Positions 17,476 through 26,828 of a stretch of 64,000 nt of DNA are shown here, piece by piece (position 1 is the stretch's first letter; each line of letters begins with the position of its first letter). The stretch is from Pseudarthrobacter sp. PS3-L1 (GTDB taxonomy: Bacteria > Actinomycetota > Actinomycetes > Actinomycetales > Micrococcaceae): positions 122,991 to 186,990 of the forward strand of contig NZ_JASISU010000005.1 of assembly GCF_030063285.1 (NCBI RefSeq), written 5' to 3'. Both the position numbers and the translations under genes were made by a program. A model generated the notes under the pieces. The model was not told the origin of the DNA and searched no databases. It saw only the letters and a program-made list of their open reading frames with translations.

Positions 17476-18401
17476 GCCTCTCCCTCCAATTCTGCAAATA
17501 GTTCCAAAGCCGAGCTGAGGTCAGCAGGGGTCTTCACGGCGACGGTCTTGACTCCGGGCATGCCACGCTTAGCCAGGCCCGCAAGGGTCCCAGCCGGGGC
17601 AAGTTCGATGATTCCCTTGACGCCACGCTGTTGCAGCGTTTCCATGCAGAGGTCCCAGCGAACGGGGCGGGAGACCTGGGCAATGAGGCTCTCGACTGCG
17701 GTGGCACCGGAGGCCACCTCGCGGCCGTCAAAGTTGGACAGCAGCGGGACCACGGGATCATTGGGGTGCAGCGAGGGTGCCATGGTGCGCAGTGCCTCAA
17801 CGGCAGGTGACATATGCGATGTGTGGAAGGCACCTGCAACTTTCAGGGCGATGACACGCGCTTTGGCTGGTGGGTTTTCCGCCAGGGCCTTGAGCTGGTC
17901 CAATGTTCCGGCAGCGACAATCTGGCCTGCTCCGTTGACGTTTGCCGCTGTGGCACCTGCCGCCTCGATGGCGGCGACTACTTCCGCGGGATCACCGCCG
18001 ACGACGGCGGACATGCCGGTTGGCATGGCGGCCGCTGCGGCTGCCATGCTGTTTGCCCGCTCCCGCACAAACGTCATGGCCTCCGCGTCACTGAGGACAC
18101 CGGCCAAAGCGGCTGCGGTGATCTCGCCTACGGAGTGTCCTGCCAGAACAACCGGCAGTGATCTGAGCTCGACGTCAAACAACGCCTTGGCTGCTATGAG
18201 TCCGGCAGCGACAATCAGGGGCTGGGCAACAGCTGTGTCCTTGATCGTTTCTTCATCCGAGGTGGTGCCATGGGCGGCCAGATCGATCCCGGCTATGTCG
18301 CTGAGGGCATCCACTTGGCCTGCTACGGCCGGTAATTCCAGCCAAGGGGCCAGGAATCCGGGGGTCTGGGAGCCCTGTCCAGGGCAAACTATTGCAAGCA
18401 C
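17472..18401 (-). CDS. fabD: malonyl-CoA:ACP transacylase
   Basis: From the GTG at 18401 the product begins VLAIVCPGQGSQTPGFL, the standard FabD start. The nucleophile is S90 in LAGHSVGEIT, and the His lies in GAFHTSHM. It loads malonyl groups onto ACP. An upstream ATG at 18452 would add 17 unconserved residues. It is the first gene of the operon, and fasR lies 87 bp upstream on the same strand. Confidence 0.93.
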   Translation of the reverse strand: MLAIVCPGQGSQTPGFLAPWLELPAVAGQVDALSDIAGIDLAAHGTTSDEETIKDTAVAQPLIVAAGLIAAKALFDVELRSLPVVLAGHSVGEITAAALAGVLSDAEAMTFVRERANSMAAAAAAMPTGMSAVVGGDPAEVVAAIEAAGATAANVNGAGQIVAAGTLDQLKALAENPPAKARVIALKVAGAFHTSHMSPAVEALRTMAPSLHPNDPVVPLLSNFDGREVASGATAVESLIAQVSRPVRWDLCMETLQQRGVKGIIELAPAGTLAGLAKRGMPGVKTVAVKTPADLSSALELFAELEGEA

Positions 18402-18488
18402 GTATCCAGCTTTCCAAATTATGGCGCGATTCCTGGTGTTTGGGTGTACCAAGCTCAGCGGGTCAGATTGTAGGAAGTCTACAAGGGT

Positions 18489-19733
18489 TCAGGGTGTTGA
18501 TCTTGACTGATGGCGCTCTGCGGCAGCCCGTGGCGGAGCCGACAGGCGCCCCACAACCATCGCTGCGTGCAGCACAAATGCCTCACGCGGCAACAGGGGA
18601 TCCCACCCCGTGACGTCACAGACCCGCTTGAGTCGATATCTCACGGTATTGGCGTGGACAAACAATTCGCGGGCTGTGGCTTCCAAGGAGTGGCCTAGTT
18701 CCAGGTAGGTTCCAAGAGTCTCCACCAGGCCATTGGAAGCGGCAACGAGCGGTCGGTAGATGTTCTTGACCAGGGACCGCCGTGCCGCGTCGTCGCCTGA
18801 GATGACACGTTCCGGGAGGAGATCATCTGCTGCCACCGGGCGCGGTGCTGCGGGCCAGGCTTTTGCTGCAGTCAGCCCGGCGAATGCCGATTGGGCCGAA
18901 CTGCTTGCTTCCAGGAGGGAGCCTGCTTCCGGGCCGTAGACTACGGGGCCGGGCGCGAACATTTCGCTGAGCTTGATGTAGGCAGTGTCCCGGTCCTGCA
19001 CGCCTCCCAGGATCAGGATCAGCCTGTCACCCTGGATGCCTACCAGGGCGTCATCGGCAAAGCGGCCAGCCAGGCGGCGCATTTCGCTGACATAGCTTGC
19101 GCTGGGTTCTGAGGGGGAGTTTCCCACCATGACAGTGAATCGCTCCTGGGCTTTCCAGCCGAGGGCTGCAATACGGGAGCGTAATGCATCAGTATTTTCG
19201 CCCCGCAGAATGGCATCCACAATCAACGCCTCCATGCGGGTGTCCCAGGACCCGCGGGATTCCGCCGCGCGCGCATAGACATCAGCCGCTGCAAAGGCGA
19301 CTTCGCGTGAATAGCGTAGGACCGCTTCGCGGAGTTCAGGCTGGTTTGCTTCCGGCGCGATCACCGGCGCCTGGTCCTCGACCACTTCCACCACAACACG
19401 GATGAGCTGGAGCGCTTTTTGCAGGCTGATGGAACGGGTCAGTTCCGCAGGGGCCGTACCAAACACATCAGAGAGGATCCACGACGGCGAGCTCGGCTTC
19501 TCGTACCAGCTGACGAAGGCTGCAATGCCGTTTTGCGCTACGAGCCCCAGAGCCGAGCGTTCATCGGAGCTGAGACGTCGGTACCAGGGCAGTGACTGCT
19601 CCAGCCTGCGCATGGTGATGGTGGAGAGCTGCCCCACATTGGCACGAAGTTTTTTGAGGGTTTCCATCTTCTCCACCGAGAGTCCCCTCTTGGCGGGAGG
19701 AGACTTTTTTGGCTCGCGCGGGGAAACAGGCAT
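18489..19733 (-). CDS. fasR: PucR-type transcriptional regulator, FasR-like
   Basis: About 414 residues. The N-terminal part is a GAF-like or CdaR-like sensor region; the C-terminus holds HANTVRYRLKRVCDVTGWD, the HTH_30 helix-turn-helix of the PucR family. In Streptomyces a regulator of this type (FasR) stands directly before fabD and activates the fabD-fabH-acpP-fabF operon. The same order here makes that role likely. ATG 19733 is preferred; one further upstream would add 12 residues. Confidence 0.85.
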   Translation of the reverse strand: MPVSPREPKKSPPAKRGLSVEKMETLKKLRANVGQLSTITMRRLEQSLPWYRRLSSDERSALGLVAQNGIAAFVSWYEKPSSPSWILSDVFGTAPAELTRSISLQKALQLIRVVVEVVEDQAPVIAPEANQPELREAVLRYSREVAFAAADVYARAAESRGSWDTRMEALIVDAILRGENTDALRSRIAALGWKAQERFTVMVGNSPSEPSASYVSEMRRLAGRFADDALVGIQGDRLILILGGVQDRDTAYIKLSEMFAPGPVVYGPEAGSLLEASSSAQSAFAGLTAAKAWPAAPRPVAADDLLPERVISGDDAARRSLVKNIYRPLVAASNGLVETLGTYLELGHSLEATARELFVHANTVRYRLKRVCDVTGWDPLLPREAFVLHAAMVVGRLSAPPRAAAERHQSRSTP

Positions 19734-19891
19734 TATCCGAGCATACGGTGCCCCGAGCCGAAGCTCCATTTTGTGCGAAGGCTACAACTGTCCTTACGCA
19801 AGATCACTCCAGCATGCCAGTCTGCGCGAACGCCACGCGGGTGACCCCACAAGCGGGGCGTAGCTGGAACTTTTGGCAAACAAAACAACAA

Positions 19892-19917
19892 CGGCCCGCA
19901 CCATGAGGTGCGGGCCG
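19892..19917 (-). terminator. terminator after aceE
   Basis: CGGCCCGCACC and GGTGCGGGCCG form a perfect 11-bp stem around ATGA. On the minus strand it is followed by the U-rich TTGTTGTTTTGTTTG, giving a good intrinsic terminator for aceE. Confidence 0.85.
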
Positions 19918-19963
19918 CCGTCGTGCGTCCATCAACGCCGCTGGGCGTATCAGGTGCGGAGGG

Positions 19964-22732
19964 TCAGGACTCGCCGCCAGCGTTGCCGGTGGTTCCAGCG
20001 TTGACGTTGTGCAGCTTGTACTTCTCGATGGCCTTTGCCGGAGCTTCGGCATCAACCTCACCGCGGCGGGCCAGCATCTCCAGGGCACGCACCACAACAG
20101 AGTGTGTGTCGTTCTTGAAGAAGCGACGCGCTGCTGCGCGGGTATCGGAGAATCCGAAGCCGTCCGCACCCAAAGATGCGAATTCATTGGGAACGAACTG
20201 GCGGATCTGGTCCGGAACAGCCTTCATGTAATCCGTAACGGCAACGACGGGGCCGGTTGCACCGGCCAGCTGGGACGTCACAAATGGCACGCGGGCCTGC
20301 TCGCCAGGGTTCAGGAACGCTTCTTCTTCAGCAGCCATGCCGTCGCGACGGAGTTCCGTCCAGGACGTCACCGACCAGACATCGGCAGAAACGCCCCAGT
20401 CCTCGGCCAGGATCCTCTGTGCATCCAGGGCCCACGGAACGGAGACTCCGGAGGCAAGGATCTGGGTGCGGGGTCCATCGATCTTGGCTGGCGCCGCGAG
20501 ATAGATGCCCTTGATGACACCTTCAATGTCAAGATCCTCAGGCTCTGCAGGCTGCACGATCGGCTCGTTGTACACGGTGATGTAGTACATCAGGTTCCGG
20601 TCCGTGCTCTCTGGACCATACATGCGCTCCAGGCCATCGCGAACAATGTGGCCCATCTCATACCCATAGGCCGGGTCGTAGGTAACAACCGCAGGGTTCG
20701 TGGAGGCCAACAGTGGCGAGTGGCCGTCAGCGTGCTGCAGGCCCTCACCGGTCAGGGTGGTCCGTCCTGCTGTGGCACCAATGATGAATCCACGGGTCAT
20801 CTGATCCGCAGCAGCCCAGAAAGCATCGCCCGTGCGCTGGAAACCGAACATCGAGTAGAACACGTAGATCGGGATCAGCGGCACGCCGTGGGTTGCATAG
20901 GCGGTGCCGGCAGCAGTGAATGCCGCAACGGCGCCAGCCTCGTTGATGCCGGGGTGGATCAGCTGGCCCTGGGGAGATTCCTTGTAGGCCAGGATCAGGT
21001 CCCGGTCCACAGACAGGTAGTTCTGGCCCTTGGGGTTGTAGATCTTGGAGGTCGGGAAGAACGCATCCATGCCAAAGGTGCGGGCCTCGTCAGGGATGAT
21101 CGGGGCAATGTGCTTGCCGAACTCCTTGTCCCGCATCAGGTCCTTGAGGAGGCGGACAAAGGCCATGGTCGTCGCCGCCTGCTGCTTGCCGGAACCACGC
21201 TTGGCAACCTCGTAGGTCTTGGCTTCCGGAAGGGTGATTTCAGCGTGCTTGGACCGGCGCTGGGGTACTGAACCGCCCAGGGCGGCCCTGCGTTCCATCA
21301 TGTACTTGATCTCGGGAGCGTCAGCGCCCGGGTGGTAGTACGGGGCGCCGTAGAGGTTCTCGTCAAGCTGTTCGTCAGTGATGGGGATCCGCAGGTGGTC
21401 ACGGAAGGACTTGAGGTCCTCCATGGTGAGCTTCTTCATCTGGTGGGTCGCGTTGCGGCCCTCGAAGTGCGGCCCGAGGCCGTAGCCCTTGACGGTCTTG
21501 GCAAGGATGACTGTGGGCTTGCCCTTGAATTCAGTGGCTGCCTTGTACGCGGCGTAGACCTTGCGGTAATCGTGGCCGCCGCGCTTGAGGTTCCAGATCT
21601 GGTCATCGGAGAGATCCGAGACGAGTTCCTTGGTCTCCGGGGTCTTGCCGAAGAAGTGTTCGCGGACAAACGCGCCGGACTCTGCCTTGTACGTCTGGTA
21701 ATCGCCGTCGGGAGTCTCATTCATGATCTTGACGAGCGAACCGTCCTGATCCTTCGTCAGCAGATCATCCCACTCGCGGCCCCAGACAACCTTGATGACG
21801 TTCCAGCCCGCACCGCGGAAGAACGCTTCAAGTTCCTGCATGATCTTGCCATTGCCACGCACCGGGCCATCGAGGCGCTGGAGGTTGCAGTTGATGACAA
21901 AGTTCAGGTTGTCCAGGTTCTCGTTCGCTGCAAGCTGAAGCAGGCCACGGGATTCTGGTTCGTCCATTTCGCCGTCACCCAGGAAGGCCCAGACCTGCTG
22001 GTCCGAGGTGTCTTTCAGGCCGCGGTTGTGCAGGTACCTGTTGGACTGAGCCTGGTAGATGGCGTTCATGGGGCCGATGCCCATCGAGACCGTGGGGAAT
22101 TCCCAGAACTCGGGCATCAGGCGAGGGTGCGGATAGGAGGACAGTGCGTGCCCTTCCTTGGACTTCTCCTGGCGGAATCCGTCCATGTCTTCCTCGGAGA
22201 GCCGGCCCTCCATGAAGGCGCGGGCATACATGCCGGGGGAGGCGTGGCCCTGGAAAAAGACCTGGTCGCCGCCGCCGGCGTGGTCCTTGCCGCGGAAGAA
22301 GTGGTTGAAGCCGACCTCGTACAGGGTGGCCGCACCGGCGTAGGTGGAGATGTGTCCGCCAACACCGATGTTGGGCCGCTGCGAGCGGTGCACCATGACT
22401 GCCGCGTTCCAGCGCATGTAGGCGCGGTAGCGGCGTTCGTATTCCTCATTGCCCGGGAATTCCGCTTCCTGGTCAACGGGAATGGTATTCACGTAGTCAG
22501 TGGTGGTCACCATCGGCACGCCAACGCTTTGAGCGCCAGCGCGCTGCAGCAGGCTACGCATGATGTATTGGGCACGTTCCGTGCCCTGTTCCTTGATCAG
22601 TGAATCGAGGGACTCAACCCATTCGGCGGTCTCTTCAGGATCACGATCAGGCAGCTGGTTAGTTAACCCGCTGAGGATATGGGAGGTATCTTCTCCTGCA
22701 GCCACGTCCAACCTCTCTTTGCGCGCAGTCAT
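19964..22732 (-). CDS. aceE: pyruvate dehydrogenase E1 component, homodimeric type
   Basis: 922 residues, typical for the homodimeric AceE. The thiamine diphosphate motif runs from [12 protein letters not shown] to [11 protein letters not shown], and the start region contains YINTIP-like [11 protein letters not shown] and [12 protein letters not shown]. It decarboxylates pyruvate and passes the acetyl group to the lipoyl domain of E2. In actinobacteria AceE works with a shared E2/E3 of the pyruvate and 2-oxoglutarate complexes, whose genes lie elsewhere; none is adjacent. It is monocistronic by context (own terminator, divergent neighbour). Confidence 0.96.
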   Translation of the reverse strand: MTARKERLDVAAGEDTSHILSGLTNQLPDRDPEETAEWVESLDSLIKEQGTERAQYIMRSLLQRAGAQSVGVPMVTTTDYVNTIPVDQEAEFPGNEEYERRYRAYMRWNAAVMVHRSQRPNIGVGGHISTYAGAATLYEVGFNHFFRGKDHAGGGDQVFFQGHASPGMYARAFMEGRLSEEDMDGFRQEKSKEGHALSSYPHPRLMPEFWEFPTVSMGIGPMNAIYQAQSNRYLHNRGLKDTSDQQVWAFLGDGEMDEPESRGLLQLAANENLDNLNFVINCNLQRLDGPVRGNGKIMQELEAFFRGAGWNVIKVVWGREWDDLLTKDQDGSLVKIMNETPDGDYQTYKAESGAFVREHFFGKTPETKELVSDLSDDQIWNLKRGGHDYRKVYAAYKAATEFKGKPTVILAKTVKGYGLGPHFEGRNATHQMKKLTMEDLKSFRDHLRIPITDEQLDENLYGAPYYHPGADAPEIKYMMERRAALGGSVPQRRSKHAEITLPEAKTYEVAKRGSGKQQAATTMAFVRLLKDLMRDKEFGKHIAPIIPDEARTFGMDAFFPTSKIYNPKGQNYLSVDRDLILAYKESPQGQLIHPGINEAGAVAAFTAAGTAYATHGVPLIPIYVFYSMFGFQRTGDAFWAAADQMTRGFIIGATAGRTTLTGEGLQHADGHSPLLASTNPAVVTYDPAYGYEMGHIVRDGLERMYGPESTDRNLMYYITVYNEPIVQPAEPEDLDIEGVIKGIYLAAPAKIDGPRTQILASGVSVPWALDAQRILAEDWGVSADVWSVTSWTELRRDGMAAEEEAFLNPGEQARVPFVTSQLAGATGPVVAVTDYMKAVPDQIRQFVPNEFASLGADGFGFSDTRAAARRFFKNDTHSVVVRALEMLARRGEVDAEAPAKAIEKYKLHNVNAGTTGNAGGES

Positions 22733-23195
22733 CGGCGCTCTTTTGGCCGAGCAGGGTAACTGCCTGGCCTAGGGGCGACGTGTGCGTCATATCGGTTACA
22801 ACAGCCCGGTCATGTGTGCCGGGCAGGGTCCATGGACAACGCCGACTGCGTGTGGATCCCGGGCTGTTGCCCCGCAGTAGAGTGCTGTCCTAATCTCACT
22901 CTAGCCGGGCCAGATGCGTGATGCGTAGCCGGGCAGGAGCAAGGGTGAAGAAATGGCAGTCATACTTGGTGTGCAGTGAAAAGCGACGCTCCACTTGGTT
23001 TGCGCAACCCCTGTGTGATGCAGAATATGCCGCGGACGGGGCCCGTAGCTTGAACAGCACGCCCAAAGGGTGTTGGCTGGTAGTAATGGACGTCACCCAA
23101 CCTTGTGCAGGAAAGCTGCACAGGCGGTCAGTGTTCAGTAGTATCACTGCAAAATGCAGTTCTCAGTAGCAGTCAATCAGCATTGGAGGAAACAC
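22733..23195. promoter_or_regulatory. 463-bp divergent intergenic region
   Basis: No convincing gene. It must contain the aceE promoter (minus) and the DUF3052 promoter (plus). For the latter TAGTAT around 23139 can act as -10, and GGAGGA at 23185-23190 is the RBS. An imperfect repeat, GAGTG...CACTC near 22880-22900, could be an operator or part of an aceE leader. Confidence 0.4.
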
Positions 23196-23615
23196 GTGAG
23201 CGAGGCCGACGCCGCCACTTCGGTAAGTGTGGCGGAAAAATTGGGTTTCAAAAATGGGGATCTGATTCAGGAATTCGGTTACGACGACGACGTCGATTTC
23301 GACTTGCGTGACGACATCGAAGATTTCACGGGAGCAGAGCTCCTTGATGAAGACGATCACGACGTCGCGGATTCAGTCATTCTGTGGTGGCGCGAAGGCG
23401 ACGGAGACCTCGTGGATGCACTGGTTGACTCCCTGACAACCCTTTCCGAAGGCGGGGAAGTGTGGATCCTGACTCCCAAGTCCGGCCGTGACGGCTATGT
23501 GTCGCCCGCGGATATCCAGGAAGCAGCACCAACAGCGGGGCTGCACCCGACAACATCAGCTGGTGTTTCCAAGGACTGGAGCGCAACCCGGTTGGTGACC
23601 AGGAAGAACAAGTGA
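23196..23615 (+). CDS. DUF3052 family protein
   Basis: About 139 residues beginning at GTG 23196 after GGAGGA. The protein is acidic with VAEKLGFKNGDLIQEFGYDDDVD, ADSVILWWREGDGDLVD and LTPKSGRDGYVSPADI, all conserved in the actinobacterial DUF3052 family. Function is not established. The gene overlaps the peroxiredoxin start by 4 bases (GTGA), so the two are probably co-translated. The linkage to peroxiredoxin is common in related genomes by my recollection and would suggest a stress role. Confidence 0.85.
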   Translation: MSEADAATSVSVAEKLGFKNGDLIQEFGYDDDVDFDLRDDIEDFTGAELLDEDDHDVADSVILWWREGDGDLVDALVDSLTTLSEGGEVWILTPKSGRDGYVSPADIQEAAPTAGLHPTTSAGVSKDWSATRLVTRKNK

Positions 23616-24112
23616 CGCAATCCGGCGCGGAAGCCAGCGCTGCCACCGGGATACCCAGGGTAGGCAGCACCGCGCCGGATTTTGTTCTCTCGAATCAGCA
23701 CGGCGAGCCAGTCAATCTCTCAGCACTGCGCGGCAGTGCCGTGATACTAGTTTTTTTCCCCTTCGCCTTTTCCGGCATCTGCACCAGCGAGATGCGCGAA
23801 CTCCAAGACAACCTTCCTGATTTCACAGCGGAGGGCGCGGTAGTCCTAGCTGTGTCTGTGGACAGCAAGTTCACCCTGCGAGCCTACGGTCAAGCTGAAA
23901 GTCTCGCCTTCGGTCTCCTGTCTGATTTCTGGCCCCACGGTGAGGTGGCCCGACTCTACGGAGTCTTTGATAAGGACCGCGGCATGGCCGCTCGAGGGAC
24001 TTTTATCATCGATGCCGGGGGCATCATCAGGTACACCGTCGTGAATCCGCGCGGGCAGGCCCGTGAGCTGGGCGAGTACCGGGCTGCGCTCCATGGACTG
24101 CGCGCTGCGTGA
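23612..24112 (+). CDS. peroxiredoxin, 1-Cys AhpE type
   Basis: 166 residues with the thioredoxin-like fold. The peroxidatic Cys is C57 in FPFAFSGICTSEM (P-x-x-x-S-x-x-C with Ser in place of Thr). There is no other Cys, so it would be a 1-Cys enzyme using an external thiol such as mycothiol/mycoredoxin or thioredoxin. KDRGMAARGTFIID carries the conserved Arg. It reduces peroxides in the cytosol. The GTG start overlaps the DUF3052 stop. Confidence 0.9.
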   Translation: MTQSGAEASAATGIPRVGSTAPDFVLSNQHGEPVNLSALRGSAVILVFFPFAFSGICTSEMRELQDNLPDFTAEGAVVLAVSVDSKFTLRAYGQAESLAFGLLSDFWPHGEVARLYGVFDKDRGMAARGTFIIDAGGIIRYTVVNPRGQARELGEYRAALHGLRAA

Positions 24113-24113
24113 C

Positions 24114-25076
24114 ATGAGCGAGCCCATGCCAAGAGCGCGTGACTCAGCGGATCCCGTGCCTGAACCGCGGCCACGGATCGGACTGACGGGGTTCGCCAGT
24201 CGGCCGCCTGTTCCCAATGCCGGCCCGTCGGCGTCGGACGTCCCGGACCTTGGGAGAGCGCTCGACTTGTTGTCCGGTTTGCGGCTGGCCGTGCTGACTG
24301 GTGCTGGATTGAGTACGGACTCCGGCATCCCCGACTATCGCGGTCCCGGTTCCCCACCCCGGAAACCCATGACTTACCAGGAATTTACGCGGGACGCCAG
24401 CAACAGGCAGCGGTACTGGGCCCGGAACCATATCGGATGGTCGCACCTACGCCACGCGGACCCCAATGAGGGCCATGCGGCAATTGCGCGCATGGAGCAG
24501 CGGGGCCTGCTGACCGGGCTGATCACCCAGAACGTGGATCGGCTGCACGAGGACGCTGGCAGCATCAATGTTGTTGACCTGCACGGACGTTACGACCGGG
24601 TAGTGTGCCTTGATTGCCACCGTGAGTACACCAGGACCCTCCTTGCTGGCATGCTGACGGAACTAAACCCCACGTTCCTGGAAAAAGCCCTGGCCGCCGA
24701 CGTCGTGGAGATCGCTCCTGACGCTGACGCCACAGTGGAGGATGACGGACTGATCAGCACTTTTGTTGTCGCCGTCTGCCCGGCATGCGGGGGAGTACTG
24801 AAGCCGGATTTTGTCTACTTCGGGGAGAATGTTCCCAAAGACCGGGTGGAGCGTTCCTATGCCATGGTGGACGAGGCCGAGGCCATGCTTGTAGCGGGCT
24901 CGTCCCTGACTGTCATGAGCGGCCTGCGCTTTGTGCGGCACGCTGCCAAGGAGCAAAAGCCCGTGGTGATCATCAACCGGGGTGAGACCCGCGGGGACGA
25001 TCGGGCGACGCTCAAGCTCCACTCTGGAGTTACGGAATCGCTGAGCTGGCTCGCTGATAGGCTGCCTGAGCTCTAG
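24114..25076 (+). CDS. Sir2-type NAD-dependent protein deacylase
   Basis: 320 residues. The NAD site reads LTGAGLSTDSGIPDYRG; TQNVDRLHEDAG and DLHGRYDRVVC follow with the catalytic His; the zinc site is VCLDC plus VCPACGG; then DFVYFGENVPKD. It removes acyl groups from lysines while consuming NAD. The N-terminal 50 residues are Pro/Arg-rich and unconserved. ATG 24114 is one base after the peroxiredoxin stop. A loop of about 30 acidic residues (EIAPDADATVEDDG) interrupts the zinc module. Confidence 0.92.
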   Translation: MSEPMPRARDSADPVPEPRPRIGLTGFASRPPVPNAGPSASDVPDLGRALDLLSGLRLAVLTGAGLSTDSGIPDYRGPGSPPRKPMTYQEFTRDASNRQRYWARNHIGWSHLRHADPNEGHAAIARMEQRGLLTGLITQNVDRLHEDAGSINVVDLHGRYDRVVCLDCHREYTRTLLAGMLTELNPTFLEKALAADVVEIAPDADATVEDDGLISTFVVAVCPACGGVLKPDFVYFGENVPKDRVERSYAMVDEAEAMLVAGSSLTVMSGLRFVRHAAKEQKPVVIINRGETRGDDRATLKLHSGVTESLSWLADRLPEL

Positions 25077-25164
25077 GGTAATTCTCCAATTGGCGCAGAG
25101 TGGCGCATATCAGGTACAGTCTATGTTCGTTGGTTGACGGGAAACAGTTCGTCTTCCATAGTTT

Positions 25165-25240
25165 GGGTCTTTAGCTCAGCTGGTAGAGCGCCACGTTTAC
25201 ACCGTGGATGTCATCGGTTCGATCCCGGTAGGACCCACCA
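25165..25240 (+). tRNA. tRNA-Val (anticodon TAC)
   Basis: The 76-nt cloverleaf has a 7-bp acceptor stem GGGTCTT (with a G-T pair), D-arm GCTC...GAGC, anticodon stem CCACG/CGTGG with loop TTTACAC (anticodon TAC, U33 present), T-arm ATCGG TTCGATC CCGGT and an encoded CCA. Confidence 0.95.
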
Positions 25241-25243
25241 CGT

Positions 25244-25290
25244 AAAACCGCGTCGCTGCAGGCAATGTGCCTGCAGCGACGCGGTTTTTT
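25244..25290. terminator. 21-bp perfect terminator after tRNA-Val
   Basis: AAAACCGCGTCGCTGCAGGCA and its complement form a stem closed by ATG; TTTTTT follows on the plus strand and TTTTACG on the minus strand. It ends the tRNA transcript and also the convergent rhodopsin transcript. Confidence 0.9.
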
Positions 25291-25344
25291 ACTGTTTAAG
25301 GGCTTGTGTCGCACCTTTGTGGTGGGGTGAAGCCGGCCTCGGAA

Positions 25345-26163
25345 TCAACCGTCCAGTGAAACCCGGTCCTCCTCCGACATCTCACGACGGGCGAACTCTG
25401 GATCATCTTCAAAGGACTTCTGCCGCGCCACGGAGAAGATGATGAGCGCATAAACGGCTTTGGCCACGATGTCAGCGATCGAGTAACCGGCTTGTTTCAG
25501 CACCCAGGCGTCGGAACCGGAGATACTCAGGAGCGGAAGCGCATAGGCGAGCGGATAGACGAGCCAGCTGACCAGGATCAGGTAGCGAAGCTTGCTGAGG
25601 GTGCCCCGTACCGATGATGGCTGCTTCTGGAGCGACTTGGTGAGTTGTACAAAAAGTACGTAAAGAATGTAAGCGAACGGGATGAGCGACAGAAGGCCGA
25701 AAACTACCCGGACCGTATTGTCGGTACTGATCTCGCCAGGGTAGCCGAGGATGATCATCAGGGCAGCCGCAGGGATGAGCTGGATGATCAGCCGCTTTTG
25801 TATGGCTCGGGCCAGGGCGAGCACTGCAATGAGTTCCAGCAGTAGCAGGGGTACTGTCAGAAGCCAGTCCACGTAGCGGTAGCCCTCATTAAACGACTGG
25901 CCAACGGCCTGTGAGTACGTTCCCGTGCCGCCCACCGAATCAGTGACAAACGATGCCTTGAAGGAATCGAAGATCCTGAAGTAGTGGTATGCCGCGATGC
26001 CACAGACCACGATGGCCACTGTGATGGCCTGCCGGTAGCGGGGCAGGATTCGCGGCAGTGCGATCAGCATGAACAGTGCCGTAAACAGCTGTGACGCGAT
26101 GACCAGCGACAGGAAGTTGTAGACGGTATCGAATTGGCCCTGGGTGAGAGAGTCAGGAATCAC
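25345..26163 (-). CDS. microbial (type I) rhodopsin, predicted light-driven proton pump
   Basis: 272 residues, seven membrane helices. Helix C reads RYVDWLLTVPLLLLEL, giving R96, proton acceptor D99, T103 and donor E110 (DTE motif as in proteorhodopsins and xanthorhodopsins). Helix G reads DIVAKAVYAL with D231 and the retinal Schiff-base lysine K235. H60 in helix B (AAYHYFRIF) matches the His that pairs with the acceptor Asp in proteorhodopsins. The C-terminal tail is acidic. GTG 26163 has GGAGG 5 bases upstream. It would export protons on illumination. No retinal or carotenoid synthesis gene is in the window. A divergent marR gene shares the promoter region. Confidence 0.93.
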   Translation of the reverse strand: MIPDSLTQGQFDTVYNFLSLVIASQLFTALFMLIALPRILPRYRQAITVAIVVCGIAAYHYFRIFDSFKASFVTDSVGGTGTYSQAVGQSFNEGYRYVDWLLTVPLLLLELIAVLALARAIQKRLIIQLIPAAALMIILGYPGEISTDNTVRVVFGLLSLIPFAYILYVLFVQLTKSLQKQPSSVRGTLSKLRYLILVSWLVYPLAYALPLLSISGSDAWVLKQAGYSIADIVAKAVYALIIFSVARQKSFEDDPEFARREMSEEDRVSLDG

Positions 26164-26224
26164 GAATCCTCCAAGGTTATTTTGTCCGGGCCCAGCGTCC
26201 TTTGGATGAGCCTCGGACTTGCAG

Positions 26225-26289
26225 TCTAGTTCACTTACTAAGTAAGTAAATAGCTAAGTTATATATTTCCGGTTCTAGTTTGAACTAGA
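26225..26289. promoter_or_regulatory. AT-rich operator region between rhodopsin and marR
   Basis: The perfect dyad ACTTACT-A-AGTAAGT lies at 26233-26247. A second dyad, TCTAGTT-TG-AACTAGA, lies at 26274-26289, and a further copy of the half-site TCTAGTT occurs at 26225-26231. The stretch is much richer in A/T than its surroundings. Autoregulated marR genes usually have such sites, so joint control of both divergent genes is likely. Confidence 0.6.
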
Positions 26290-26326
26290 CTCGTGAAGTC
26301 AGAAAAAGCTGGAACTCGGAGGTCCC

Positions 26327-26785
26327 GTGGGTACGGAAAACGAACGCAAGAAGCATGTCCTTGCTGGATTCCCCCAGGCGGCAACCCGATTTGTCCGGGC
26401 ACTTGAACGCAACCGCGAGAAAATTGCTACGGACCGGGGGCTCTCCCCAAGCGAGCTTCGGGCAATCTTCTGGATTGCCGAGCACGCCAGCGTCACTCCC
26501 AAGCAGCTCGCGGAACATATGGAGTTGAGCACAGGAGCCATTACTGCGATTTCCACGCGCCTCGTTGATCTGGGCTGGCTAGAACGCGTAGCGCACCCCA
26601 ACGATCGCCGCAGCCTCTACCTTGTGCTCACCGGAGAGGGGCACGCCGTTATGGCAGATATCCACAATGAGTTCAATACGATGATTGCGGACTCCACCAC
26701 CGCCTTGTCCCTTGAGGACCTGACAGTTTTTGAGCGTGCCCTTCAAACGGTTGCTGACGAGGTTTTCCGGCGAACCGGGCTGTAA
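26327..26785 (+). CDS. MarR family transcriptional regulator
   Basis: 152 residues with the MarR winged helix: LSPSELRAIFWIAEHASVTPKQLAEHM, STGAITAISTRLVDLGWLERV and the wing NDRRSLYLVLTGEG. The dimerisation helices flank this core. GTG 26327 has GGAGG at 26319-26323. MarR proteins are repressors released by small ligands or oxidants. The gene is divergent from the rhodopsin gene and separated by palindromic sites, so it probably controls itself and the rhodopsin. Confidence 0.9.
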   Translation: MGTENERKKHVLAGFPQAATRFVRALERNREKIATDRGLSPSELRAIFWIAEHASVTPKQLAEHMELSTGAITAISTRLVDLGWLERVAHPNDRRSLYLVLTGEGHAVMADIHNEFNTMIADSTTALSLEDLTVFERALQTVADEVFRRTGL

Positions 26786-26828
26786 GCCGCCAGCCGCATT
26801 GTCAGCGCCCCTCCCTAGAGTGGCGGAC

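Noticed and set aside
17368..18510. 380-codon plus-strand frame across fabD and fabH
   Set aside because: Low-complexity Ala/Ser-rich shadow opposite well-conserved enzymes.
21332..22603. 423-codon plus-strand frame inside aceE
   Set aside because: Antisense shadow of a high-GC gene; the aceE frame has all catalytic motifs.
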